Positions 34,132 to 42,243 of a DNA stretch of 64,000 bases are shown piece by piece. Both the position numbers and the translations under genes were made by a program. The first letter of the stretch is position 1; each line of letters begins with the position of its first letter. The notes beneath the pieces were generated by a model. The model worked only from the letters and a program-made list of their open reading frames with translations. It made no database searches and had not been told where the DNA came from. Source of the DNA: Oscillospiraceae bacterium (GTDB lineage: Bacteria; Bacillota; Clostridia; Oscillospirales; UBA929); assembly GCA_009780275.1 (NCBI GenBank), contig WRAI01000003.1:48779-112778 (forward strand), read 5' to 3'.

Positions 34132-35343
34132 TTACAACACATATCCTGCGTCACCGCCCAACGCATCGCAAGTGTCAAACACCACGCGACCGTTTAGAGC
34201 ATCGGCGTTTTCTTTAATTTCATCATGCGGCATTAGAATCACCACAATATCAGTGTTGGCCAGGAACTCATCGGGCGTAAAGACCTGCCCATCCACCAAC
34301 TTGTCGGCAACATACGGGTCGTACCAAGTTGCCCCGCATATGCCATCTTTTTGCATTTCTTCAAACAGTTGCAATCCCGGACTTCCGCGTGTGTCGTCTA
34401 CGTTAGCTTTGAATGTCAACCCGTAGAAAGCGACCCGCGCGAAGTCAGTGATGTTTTCAGTCAACATAATGGCTTGCAGACGTTCGAAAACATAGCGCGG
34501 CTGCCCGTCATTGACAGCGCGCGAAGCGGCGACAACGGTCATGACTTCGGGATGGTCACCCACCAAAAACCATGGGTCAACCGAAATACAATGCCCACCT
34601 ACGCCCGGCCCCGGAACATGTACATTGACACGCGGATGGCGGTTGGCCAACGCAACAAGTTCCCGCACATCAACGCCTTCAAAATGGCATAAGCGCGACA
34701 GCTCATTGGCAAATGCGATGTTGATGTCGCGATACGTATTCTCCACCACTTTTGAGAGCGCAGCCGTCTTGACGTCAGTCGTGACGATTTCACTTTGACA
34801 GAAAGTACGGTACAGTGCAACCAGCCTTTCAGCTGTTTCCTCGTCATCAGCCCCTACTGTACGGCTATTATTCGTTAATTCATGCACCATATTGCCGGGA
34901 ATGACCCGCTCGGGCGCATGCGCCAGCTTGACTTGCTTGCCACTTGCCGCCACCAGCGGACGTACCGCCTCGTCAATCGTCCCCGGCGCAATGGTCGACT
35001 CAACACAAATAATCGCACCATCGCTGCAAATTTCAAGCACCGACTTGACCGCCGCTACAATGTACTTAGCGTCAATTTTCTTTGTGTCGGCGCAATATGG
35101 CGTCGGCACGGCAATAATATAGCAGCCGCTGTCGGCACATACCGTGCTGAACTTCACCTTAGACGAGGCCTTTTCCATGAGTTCCGGCAAACCATTTTCT
35201 TCAAAGGTCAACTGCCCGGCGTTGAGTTTATCCACCAGTGCTTGATTAATATCTGTGCCTACGACTTCCACGCCGTTTGCGGCTAACATGAGTGCTGTGG
35301 GCAAGCCAATGTAGCCCAGCCCGATGACGTTGATTGGTTTCAT
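34132..35343 (-). CDS. wecC: UDP-N-acetyl-D-mannosamine dehydrogenase (nucleotide sugar dehydrogenase)
   Basis: Oxidises UDP-ManNAc (or a related UDP-sugar) to the uronic acid with two NAD+, supplying cell-surface polysaccharide. The 403-residue protein has the N-terminal Rossmann motif 'VIGLGYIGLPTALMLA' (6-21), 'AHAPERVIPGNMVHEL', 'KVVENTYRDINIAFANELSR' and the catalytic Cys252 in 'GPGVGGHCISVDPWFLV', a form typical of WecC/MnaB rather than UDP-glucose dehydrogenase. The gene stands alone, with its own promoter and a short structured leader containing a tiny upstream frame. No other polysaccharide genes adjoin it. Confidence 0.88.
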   Translation of the reverse strand: MKPINVIGLGYIGLPTALMLAANGVEVVGTDINQALVDKLNAGQLTFEENGLPELMEKASSKVKFSTVCADSGCYIIAVPTPYCADTKKIDAKYIVAAVKSVLEICSDGAIICVESTIAPGTIDEAVRPLVAASGKQVKLAHAPERVIPGNMVHELTNNSRTVGADDEETAERLVALYRTFCQSEIVTTDVKTAALSKVVENTYRDINIAFANELSRLCHFEGVDVRELVALANRHPRVNVHVPGPGVGGHCISVDPWFLVGDHPEVMTVVAASRAVNDGQPRYVFERLQAIMLTENITDFARVAFYGLTFKANVDDTRGSPGLQLFEEMQKDGICGATWYDPYVADKLVDGQVFTPDEFLANTDIVVILMPHDEIKENADALNGRVVFDTCDALGGDAGYVL

Positions 35344-35362
35344 AGTTCCCTCTTGACAATTT

Positions 35363-35404
35363 TTAGTTCAGTTCCATAAACGACCTCACCTCCATTTAAG
35401 GAGG
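35363..35404 (-). promoter_or_regulatory. wecC leader with SD-sequestering hairpin and 4-codon upstream frame
   Basis: On the minus strand CCTCC (35404-35400) pairs with GGAGG (35393-35389), hiding a strong ribosome site. Eleven bases after it ATG GAA CTG AAC TAA (35377-35363) encodes the peptide MELN, and the wecC start follows 20 bases later with a weaker site of its own. A further hairpin, GGCTT/AAGCC, lies just upstream. The arrangement suggests leader-based translational control; no known riboswitch is recognised. Confidence 0.4.
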
Positions 35405-35438
35405 CTTTGGCAAGCCGCAACGGCCCTATAACATTTTT

Positions 35439-35467
35439 ATTGTATCATATTTTGACAGATTTTGCAA
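35439..35467 (-). promoter_or_regulatory. SigA-type promoter for the wecC-like gene
   Basis: On the minus strand TTGCAA (35467-35462), 17-base spacer, TACAAT (35444-35439). The -35 box lies within the last codons of the HD-domain gene. Confidence 0.65.
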
Positions 35468-35942
35468 ATCCTAAACCTAAACCAAGCTCACACAACAAGT
35501 TTTCGAGCCGGGCCTGCTCATGCTTTATAATCGGCAAAGATGGGTTAAAGAAATAATGGCTTAACACATCGGCATCTTTCACAAGTTCGCTGTACACATC
35601 GTGCACAGCATTCTTTGTGCTGTGATGTTTGACCGCAGTACATATCATTTCTAACTCTTCATCAGTAACGATATTCAACGGTCTCAAAATCTCTCTCGCC
35701 CTTGCACTGCCGTGCAGCGCGTGATCTTTGGAGTCATCGGTCAGCAGCGAATGTATATCGTGCAACAGCCCAATCATAATCGCAATTTCGTGGTTTAGTT
35801 TTCGTTTTATCGCCAGCATGGCGGCGAAATTAGACACAGAGTGCAAGTGATGCTCAACAAACCAAAGTTCACCGTGCCGTTTCGTTTGCGCCAATACTAT
35901 TTCGTCAATGTGGCGGCGTAATATTTCAACGCGGTTTTCCAT
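35445..35942 (-). CDS. HD-domain hydrolase, function unknown
   Basis: A 165-residue HD-superfamily metal-dependent phosphohydrolase. The motif is spread over 'WFVEHHLHSVSNFAAML' (His), 'IAIMIGLLHDIHSLLTD' (His-Asp), 'MICTAVKHHSTKN' (two His) and 'ELVKDADVLSHYFFN' (Asp), as in HD proteins that cleave phosphomonoesters or nucleotides. Substrate unknown. Its ATG shares one base with the ddh stop, so the two are co-translated, but no shared pathway is obvious. Confidence 0.85.
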   Translation of the reverse strand: MENRVEILRRHIDEIVLAQTKRHGELWFVEHHLHSVSNFAAMLAIKRKLNHEIAIMIGLLHDIHSLLTDDSKDHALHGSARAREILRPLNIVTDEELEMICTAVKHHSTKNAVHDVYSELVKDADVLSHYFFNPSLPIIKHEQARLENLLCELGLGLGFAKSVKI

Positions 35943-36913
35943 TACAACAACTCCCCCCGCAATGCCGCCGCGTCCATCGTCGAATAATACCCTAGTGGCA
36001 CGTCAAGCATACTCACTGCGCCGCGCCGGCCGTCATCGTACAGCCTCTTGACCGCCCGCGCGCAGGCGACCAAAACGCTGCCGGTAAATTCGGGGTTACT
36101 CTCCAGTTTGAGCGCAAATTCCATCGTTTGCCGCTGTGCCGATGTCGTACCGCTATGCACTACAAAGCCGCCGTGCGGCATTTTTTTATGCTCGGCATTA
36201 AGCTCCTCTTGTGTAACAAAATGCACCGCCGTATCATAGTCGGCAAAGTACGCCGGCATCGACACAATAGCTTGTGTGACCGTCTGCTTGTCAGCGCCGT
36301 CTTTCAACACAACATAACACACGCGCTTATGCTTGTCCCGCGTCGTCAATGCCGCGCCGTTTCCTGCGCGCACCTGCTCAATGGCCTGCGGCACAGGCAC
36401 AGTATACTGTGTGGCGTCCTGCACGCCCTCAATGCGGCGAATGGCATCAGAGTGTCCTTGGCTTACGCCGTCGCCCCAAAATGTCGCCGTTTCCCCTTTG
36501 GGCAAAATCGCGCCTGATAGCAGGCGCATCAGCGAAAACAACCCCGGATCCCAGCCTGCGCTGATCAACGCCAGCGTATCCTGCGCCGCACTTCGCATCA
36601 TGTCGAAATACTCAGGAATCCGCGAGTGGGTATCGTAGCTGTCCACAGTATTAAATTTGGCGACGAATTGCGGCCCTTGTACCATTAAATCTGTGGCCGA
36701 CCCGCCACAGAGTATCATAACATCTATATCGCTGCACTTCATCGCCTCTTCGGGTGTAATGACTGCCACGCCTTGCGTTTCGAGTTTGATAGCCTGCGGG
36801 TCACGCCGTGTCACTACGCAAGATAAAGTCATATCTTGCGCATGAGCGACGGCTTTTTCCACCCCGCGCCCAATGTTGCCGTAGCCAACTATGCCAATGT
36901 TGATGTTTTTCAT
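35942..36913 (-). CDS. ddh: meso-Diaminopimelate D-dehydrogenase
   Basis: Makes meso-diaminopimelate directly from tetrahydrodipicolinate, ammonia and NADPH, a one-step route to lysine and peptidoglycan precursor. The 323-residue protein opens with the Rossmann motif 'IGIVGYGNIGRGVEKAV'; 'MILCGGSATDLMVQGP', 'VDSYDTHSRIPEYFDMM', 'ALISAGWDPGLFSLMRL' and 'TFWGDGVSQGHSDAIRRIEG' are diagnostic of Ddh. The ATG at 36913 follows GGGGG; a start three codons upstream is possible. It is followed by an HD gene with one shared base. Confidence 0.95.
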   Translation of the reverse strand: MKNINIGIVGYGNIGRGVEKAVAHAQDMTLSCVVTRRDPQAIKLETQGVAVITPEEAMKCSDIDVMILCGGSATDLMVQGPQFVAKFNTVDSYDTHSRIPEYFDMMRSAAQDTLALISAGWDPGLFSLMRLLSGAILPKGETATFWGDGVSQGHSDAIRRIEGVQDATQYTVPVPQAIEQVRAGNGAALTTRDKHKRVCYVVLKDGADKQTVTQAIVSMPAYFADYDTAVHFVTQEELNAEHKKMPHGGFVVHSGTTSAQRQTMEFALKLESNPEFTGSVLVACARAVKRLYDDGRRGAVSMLDVPLGYYSTMDAAALRGELL

Positions 36914-36952
36914 ATGTACCCCCAAAGTTATTTATATTACGCAGTATGCTTA

Positions 36953-37294
36953 TTAAGTAGCATTGACAAGATATTCTTTATTATCGAGGATTTTCTGCCC
37001 ATTGACACAAGCTACACAGCCACAAATCGTCATACCATCTTGCTTGGCTTTGAGTTCTGCTTCGAGAACACCTTTCCAGAACTCGCTGTCAGGGTGCGAC
37101 CTTGCAAGTGCAATGGCATCATTGATAGGGACAATACATTGCTCCAATTCGACAATCAAAGCATCGGTAGCCGACTTCTTCGCCGCATCGCTATCCTTCA
37201 AATCAAGCCAAGCCTGCCCAACCTTAACAAGGTCGTCGGCACAGTAATCCACAGAAATCATCTCTTTAATTAAATCAGTCAATCTTTCTTTCAT
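36953..37294 (-). CDS. Conserved clostridial protein of unknown function with CxCxxC motif
   Basis: A 113-residue, mainly helical protein: 'LTDLIKEMISVDYCADDLVK', then 'ATDALIVELEQCIVPINDAI' and a C-terminal Cys motif 'MTICGCVACVNGQKILDN'. Clostridial homologues, as I recall them, share the helical body and a C-terminal CxCxxC, and are sometimes labelled 'molecular chaperone Hsp90' without support. A metal- or redox-active role is possible. A TATAAT (37351-37356 on the minus strand) lies upstream with a weak -35. Confidence 0.6.
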   Translation of the reverse strand: MKERLTDLIKEMISVDYCADDLVKVGQAWLDLKDSDAAKKSATDALIVELEQCIVPINDAIALARSHPDSEFWKGVLEAELKAKQDGMTICGCVACVNGQKILDNKEYLVNAT

Positions 37295-37430
37295 ATTCTT
37301 GTTTAGCCTCCGTACAAAATATAAATTCGTGATATTCGCCTATCACTCCCATTATACCCTCTGAACATGAATATACCATAAACTTTTGTATTTGTAAATG
37401 TCACGCCTCTACACGCTCACACTCAGTCCT

Positions 37431-37472
37431 CTAAGTCGTGAAAAGCATGATTTCCGCCTTTTCACGACTTAG
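37431..37472. repeat. Perfect 15-bp inverted repeat upstream of the ABC/GldG operon
   Basis: CTAAGTCGTGAAAAG (37431-37445) and CTTTTCACGACTTAG (37458-37472) are exact reverse complements separated by 12 bases. The repeat lies 35 bases before the -35 box of the ABC operon promoter in the 298-base gap between divergent genes. No T-tract follows on the plus strand; on the minus strand neither. It could be a terminator-like hairpin, or an operator for a dimeric or tetrameric regulator. Confidence 0.6.
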
Positions 37473-37506
37473 CCTCCCTGTTCGTGACATCGGTACTTCT
37501 TTGTAA

Positions 37507-37535
37507 TTGACAATTTTGACAACTTGATTTACAAT
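37507..37535 (+). promoter_or_regulatory. SigA-type promoter for the ABC/GldG operon
   Basis: TTGACA (37507-37512), 17-base spacer, TACAAT (37530-37535), about 58 bases before the first gene of the operon. Confidence 0.8.
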
Positions 37536-37592
37536 AGAAATACTCGTAAGAGCGGCTCCTTGCTGCTCCCGGATATTGTGAGGTGAACTGCC

Positions 37593-38555
37593 TTGATTGA
37601 AGTTAATAGCCTAACCAAACGGTACGGCAACAGCCGCGGTATCAATGATGTGAGTTTTCACGTCAAAGAGGGCGAGATTGTCGGCTTCCTCGGCCCCAAC
37701 GGCGCGGGAAAGACCACCACTATGAATATTTTGACCGGCTACCTGTCAGCGACAAGCGGCGCGGCCTCGGTAGCAGGCATTGACGTGCAAAAAGACCCTA
37801 TCGCCGCCAAAAAGCGCATCGGCTATCTGCCCGAACATCCGCCGTTGTATGTTGAGATGACGGTGCGGGAATACCTGAAGTTTATCTGCCGGCTCAAGGG
37901 TGTGCCGTCTAGCCAACATGACACGTCCATCGTGGAAGCCTGCGAATTGGTTAGCATCACCGACGTGCAAAAGCGCGTTATTCGAAACCTATCCAAAGGT
38001 TATCGGCAACGTGTCGGACTGGCCCAGGCGCTCATCGGCAACCCTGATGTACTGATTTTAGACGAACCGACCGTCGGGCTTGACCCGCGGCAAATTACCG
38101 AGATTCGAAAAACCATCAGCACGTTGGGCAAAAAGCGCACCATTATCTTATCCACACACATTCTACCCGAAGTCAGCGCCATTTGCGAACGCGTACTGAT
38201 TATCGCCAACGGCAAAATCGTCGCCGACGGCGACCCGAACACCCTCAGTCAAGACATTGCCGAAAAATCACGGTTGGTCGTGCGCCTGCCAGGCAACCCG
38301 AGTACCGTCATGTCTGCGCTAAAAAGTGTCGACGGCGTGCGCGGTGTCGAGCAGCTCGCACAGTTGGAGAAAGGCGCGTACGACTACGCCGTCAGCAGCG
38401 CGCCAAACATCGACGTCCGCAAACCACTGTTCAACACACTAGCTAAGGCAAATGTACCCATCTTGCGACTGGCACCCGAAACACTGTCATTGGAAGAAGT
38501 GTTTCTGCGGCTCGTTGAACAAGATGATCCCCAAGAGGAGGCGATCCAAGCATGA
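37593..38555 (+). CDS. ABC transporter ATP-binding protein (GldA-like)
   Basis: A 320-residue ABC ATPase of the ABC-2/drug and gliding type. Walker A is 'GFLGPNGAGKTTTMNIL', followed by 'RIGYLPEHPPLYVEMTVREY', signature 'NLSKGYRQRVGLAQALIGNP', Walker B 'VLILDEPTVGLDP' and the H-loop 'IILSTHILPEV'. A C-terminal domain (about 220-320) is usual for this branch. The TTG start follows GAGGTGA. It overlaps the permease gene by four bases. With the next three genes it forms the ABC/GldF/GldG/DUF4340 set common in Firmicutes without gliding motility; the substrate is unknown. Confidence 0.93.
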   Translation: MIEVNSLTKRYGNSRGINDVSFHVKEGEIVGFLGPNGAGKTTTMNILTGYLSATSGAASVAGIDVQKDPIAAKKRIGYLPEHPPLYVEMTVREYLKFICRLKGVPSSQHDTSIVEACELVSITDVQKRVIRNLSKGYRQRVGLAQALIGNPDVLILDEPTVGLDPRQITEIRKTISTLGKKRTIILSTHILPEVSAICERVLIIANGKIVADGDPNTLSQDIAEKSRLVVRLPGNPSTVMSALKSVDGVRGVEQLAQLEKGAYDYAVSSAPNIDVRKPLFNTLAKANVPILRLAPETLSLEEVFLRLVEQDDPQEEAIQA

Positions 38556-39265
38556 ACGCAATATTTCGGCGCGACTTGCGCTCGTATTTAACCTCGCCGC
38601 TCGGCTATGTCTATATCGCGGCATTTTTCCTGGTCACAGCCGTCCGCTTTTTAACAACTAACGTTGTAGCGGGACGTTCCGACTTATTCCACGTCTTTGA
38701 CTACATGGCATCGTTCTTAATCTTCGCCACGCCGCTGCTCACCATGCGGCTTTTTTCCGAGGAATTTAAACTCAAAACCGACCAATTGCTCTTTACATCG
38801 CCGGTACAAGTCATCCACATCGTCATGGGCAAGTTCTTTGCCGCATTGACGCTCTTTCTGTTCGTCATGACGCTCGGCCTCATCTTCCCGCTGACTGTCG
38901 CGCAGTTCGGCACGGTCAACGTCGGCGGCGTGTTCGGGCATTACGTCGCCTTGATTTTCGCGGCAGCGGCATTTATCGCTATCGGTCTATTCTTCTCTGC
39001 ATTAACTGAAAGTCAACTCATTTCGGCCTTGACAACGCTCGGCTTCCTGCTGGCATTGTTACAGCTTGACCAAGCCTCACGCCAATGGACGTCCGGTTTT
39101 TTGCGCTACGTTGCCGCCGTCGTCGGACATATTTCTATCTTCCGTCGCTATGAGCTGTTCACCCGCGGACTGTTCTCGCTGGCCAGCTTGGTGTTCTACC
39201 TATCAGTCTGCGCGTTCTTCTTATTCCTGACCGCGCGGGTCATCGAGCGCAAACGCTACAGGTAA
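38552..39265 (+). CDS. ABC-2 type permease (GldF-like)
   Basis: A 237-residue membrane permease with six hydrophobic helices. 'MNAIFRRDLRSYLTSPLGYV' is a typical start for this family, followed by 'LLTMRLFSEEFKLKTDQLLF' and 'TSPVQVIHIVMGKFFAALTL', matching the GldF/ABC-2 permease pattern. It acts with the ATPase encoded just upstream (four-base overlap) and the GldG-type protein downstream. The cargo is not known. Confidence 0.9.
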   Translation: MNAIFRRDLRSYLTSPLGYVYIAAFFLVTAVRFLTTNVVAGRSDLFHVFDYMASFLIFATPLLTMRLFSEEFKLKTDQLLFTSPVQVIHIVMGKFFAALTLFLFVMTLGLIFPLTVAQFGTVNVGGVFGHYVALIFAAAAFIAIGLFFSALTESQLISALTTLGFLLALLQLDQASRQWTSGFLRYVAAVVGHISIFRRYELFTRGLFSLASLVFYLSVCAFFLFLTARVIERKRYR

Positions 39266-39279
39266 TCGGGAGAAAGAAT

Positions 39280-40797
39280 ATGAAAAACAAACAAAAGTAT
39301 AACACTGTCACGCTCATCTATACGACATTTTTCTTGGCTGCCGTAATTTTGCTCAACGTCATCGCCGGATTGTTATCGGCACGCTTCGGCTTTGAGTACG
39401 ACATGACGCCAGACCGCCGCTACGCCCTGCACAACGAAACACTGACGCTCTTGCGCCACGTCGATGTCCCCATTCAAATTACTGTTTTCGAAGCCGAGCA
39501 AGATATGCAAGGCGACCTGATTTCGCTGACAATTTACGAGCAGTTGCGCCGCTATACGCAAAACAGCAACGGCAACATCACTGTGCGCTACATTGACCCT
39601 GATCTCAACCCCGCCATCGTGGCTCCTTACCGCGAAGCTTTCCCGCACACCGGACGCAGCAGCATCGGCGTGCGAAATCTGGCGACAGACGCTTTCCGCG
39701 TCATCGAATGGCCCTCACTCATTGAAGTAAGCGACAGCGCCATCGCACGCTGGCAAGCCGGCGGTTCGCAACCTCATCCCGATATCCCGGGTGATTTTGA
39801 CATTACCAGCGAAGCGACATTCAACACCGCCATCCAATTTGTTCTCAACGAGCGCAATGCCACTGCGGCCATCATCGTCGGGCACGACAGCCAGTTCCCT
39901 GACGCCGAAAGTTCCGCCGCGCGTATTGCTGATATTTTAACGGTACTACACCGTCAAAACATCGCCGTCATTGAAGTCGACTTGCGCATTGAAGATATCC
40001 CGCAAGGCACCGAACTCGTCATCTTCCCCGCGCCCGGCACCGACCCGTCATACGCTGAACTGGAAAAGCTTGATACATTCTTTGACTCGCCCGAGCAGTT
40101 CCAAAGTGCCATCTTTTTCACCATGTCGGACAATAATGAAACGCCGCGCTTAGATGCCTTCTTGCGCGAATGGGGCGTCGACATGAATACGCAGCACCAA
40201 TTCATCACTACTCCGCAAAATCAGCTTGCGCCGGAAGTGTTTATCCCGTCAATTGCCTCATCGCACGACATATTCGGCGGCATGACCAATGAAAACACTG
40301 ACTGGGTATTTCTCGAGTACGTTCGCCCGATGGAATTGCTGTGGCAATCACACGGCAACCGTCAAACCATCCCGCTAATATTTACGCCGGACAATGCCAC
40401 CGCACGCGACCGCGCCGAGCCAAACATCGCCGCACTCTCGACAAGCGGCCGGTTCACCATCGGCGCGCTTGTCGAGCAGATGAATATCCTCAACCGTCCC
40501 GCCGATATGGGCGGCAACTTGCAAAGCATGACGACACTTGCTGTTCTGCCGCACGCCATCGGCGTCATCAACGACCCGCAAGGCCGAATCCACGGCGCGG
40601 CCAACGAGCGCATGATAACACACATCGTCAACTACCTCGTGCCGCAAGACATCACGGTCAGTGCCATACGCCGTCAGCTCAGCGACCCACCCATGGTAGT
40701 CAACAACGCCGCGGGTCTGTGGGTACTGTATATGCTGATTTCCGCAGGACTGTTCGTGGCAGGGTTTGTTGTGTTTATCACACGGCGGCATAAATAG
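39280..40797 (+). CDS. GldG-family ABC auxiliary protein
   Basis: A 505-residue protein with an N-terminal transmembrane helix (about 11-33), a large extracytoplasmic region and a C-terminal helix (about 478-500). 'FEYDMTPDRRYALHNETLTL' and 'YEQLRRYTQNSNGNITVRYI' correspond to the GldG ABC-type domain; 'ATAAIIVGHDSQFPDAESSA' begins the DUF4350-like/IFT52-like half. In Bacteroidetes GldG joins GldA and GldF; in Firmicutes the complex function is unknown, possibly cell-envelope related. Confidence 0.85.
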   Translation: MKNKQKYNTVTLIYTTFFLAAVILLNVIAGLLSARFGFEYDMTPDRRYALHNETLTLLRHVDVPIQITVFEAEQDMQGDLISLTIYEQLRRYTQNSNGNITVRYIDPDLNPAIVAPYREAFPHTGRSSIGVRNLATDAFRVIEWPSLIEVSDSAIARWQAGGSQPHPDIPGDFDITSEATFNTAIQFVLNERNATAAIIVGHDSQFPDAESSAARIADILTVLHRQNIAVIEVDLRIEDIPQGTELVIFPAPGTDPSYAELEKLDTFFDSPEQFQSAIFFTMSDNNETPRLDAFLREWGVDMNTQHQFITTPQNQLAPEVFIPSIASSHDIFGGMTNENTDWVFLEYVRPMELLWQSHGNRQTIPLIFTPDNATARDRAEPNIAALSTSGRFTIGALVEQMNILNRPADMGGNLQSMTTLAVLPHAIGVINDPQGRIHGAANERMITHIVNYLVPQDITVSAIRRQLSDPPMVVNNAAGLWVLYMLISAGLFVAGFVVFITRRHK

Positions 40798-40821
40798 ATA
40801 CAAGGCGTAGGGAGAAACAAC

Positions 40822-42243
40822 ATGAAAAAAATTATCATCGCCGCCATCGCCGTGTTAATCCTCGGCGGTGCGACCATGTTTTTAATGCTCAGCGACAACA
40901 ACGCAATACCACCCGATGAGCCCAACGGTCCAACAACTGCCGGACGCCCCATCGATATTAACTTCGATGATGTCACTGCCATCGACTTCACGCCGCGCAT
41001 GGGCATGGCATATACCATTACCATCACGCGTGACGCCGACGGCGAAGAGACGGCTGCGCTGACGCCCGGGCGTGACGGGTTTGATTACCAACAAGTCTTG
41101 CTCATGCGCTCGGCAACCGCCGCCGTGGCATTGGAGCATATCTCACTGTTGCGGCGTAATGTATCGCCCGATGAACTCACGTATTTCGGTTTTGACGAGC
41201 CCCTGATGCAGTGGACCATCCACGCCAATGGCGATCAATACAGCTTTGAAATGGGTGCCGACGCCGGCGGCGGCGACAGCGTCTATGTCCGCGCGGCAGA
41301 CGGCACTAACGTGTATTTGCTGCCCTTTATGTCAGGCATCCTATTTGCCCGCGCTGAACATGAACTGCGACTTTTGCGTTTCCTGCCCGACTATGCATCC
41401 CGCGTTGATGCACTGCTGTCTCTGAATTACTTTGACATCCAAGGCAGCCGAACGCCCTTTTCACTGCGACGCATGACCGACGACGAAGCCGAAGTCGCGC
41501 CGCTAATGGCTATGTATCAATTCATTACCCCCACCACTATGTTCATCGAGAGCCATTATCTCAACGAATTGCTTTTCGACCCCTTCTTAGGCATTGGATT
41601 CAGCGCCGTCGTTGAGGACGACCCCGAAGACTTAGCTATCTACGGACTCGACGACCCGTACGTCGTCCATGTGCGCGACATCCATGGTTGGGAAGCCACC
41701 CTGCTTGTCGGAAACGAACATGAACACGGCGGACGGTATGTCAAATTAGAGGGCTTTCCGACTGTTTTCCACGATCGTGCCGGCGATTACAGCTTTCTCG
41801 ACATCAACTACACCATTCTCATCAACCGCCTGTTCTGGCTGCATGAAATCACCGACATCGCCCGCGTTGAGTGGCAATTCAGCGGCGATTTATATATCGT
41901 CGAATATGACGTAACCGATGATGATTTCCATGCCACATTCAATGGTGGCGACATCAGCAGCAACAATGCGCGGCGGTTATACCAAAATACATTGCTTTTG
42001 CACATTCACAGCCGCATAGATGACGATGCGATGCGCGGCGAACATTACGGCAGCATTACTTTGTTCTTCCGTGACGGCAACACCGAGGAATTGTCATTTT
42101 ACGTCCATACCGAACGTATCCTCAACGCGCGGCTAAATGGGTTGGACCTCGGACTGACGGTGTCCCGCAGCGGCCGCCACGGCCTTGATGACTTGCTCAA
42201 CCGCTTTGACATTGTGCAGGCCGGCGATGAACTGCCAAATTGA
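40822..42243 (+). CDS. DUF4340-containing membrane-anchored protein
   Basis: A 473-residue protein with an N-terminal membrane anchor ('KIIIAAIAVLILGGATMFL') and a repeated beta-rich extracytoplasmic part. Family segments: 'VTAIDFTPRMGMAYTITITR', 'LMQWTIHANGDQYSFEMG' and 'YVVHVRDIHGWEATLLVGNE', typical of DUF4340 where each unit pairs a thioester-like 'L.VG' strand with a residue readout. It is the fourth gene of the ABC/GldF/GldG set, and its stop overlaps the mnmE start (tgATGa). Confidence 0.82.
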   Translation: MKKIIIAAIAVLILGGATMFLMLSDNNAIPPDEPNGPTTAGRPIDINFDDVTAIDFTPRMGMAYTITITRDADGEETAALTPGRDGFDYQQVLLMRSATAAVALEHISLLRRNVSPDELTYFGFDEPLMQWTIHANGDQYSFEMGADAGGGDSVYVRAADGTNVYLLPFMSGILFARAEHELRLLRFLPDYASRVDALLSLNYFDIQGSRTPFSLRRMTDDEAEVAPLMAMYQFITPTTMFIESHYLNELLFDPFLGIGFSAVVEDDPEDLAIYGLDDPYVVHVRDIHGWEATLLVGNEHEHGGRYVKLEGFPTVFHDRAGDYSFLDINYTILINRLFWLHEITDIARVEWQFSGDLYIVEYDVTDDDFHATFNGGDISSNNARRLYQNTLLLHIHSRIDDDAMRGEHYGSITLFFRDGNTEELSFYVHTERILNARLNGLDLGLTVSRSGRHGLDDLLNRFDIVQAGDELPN

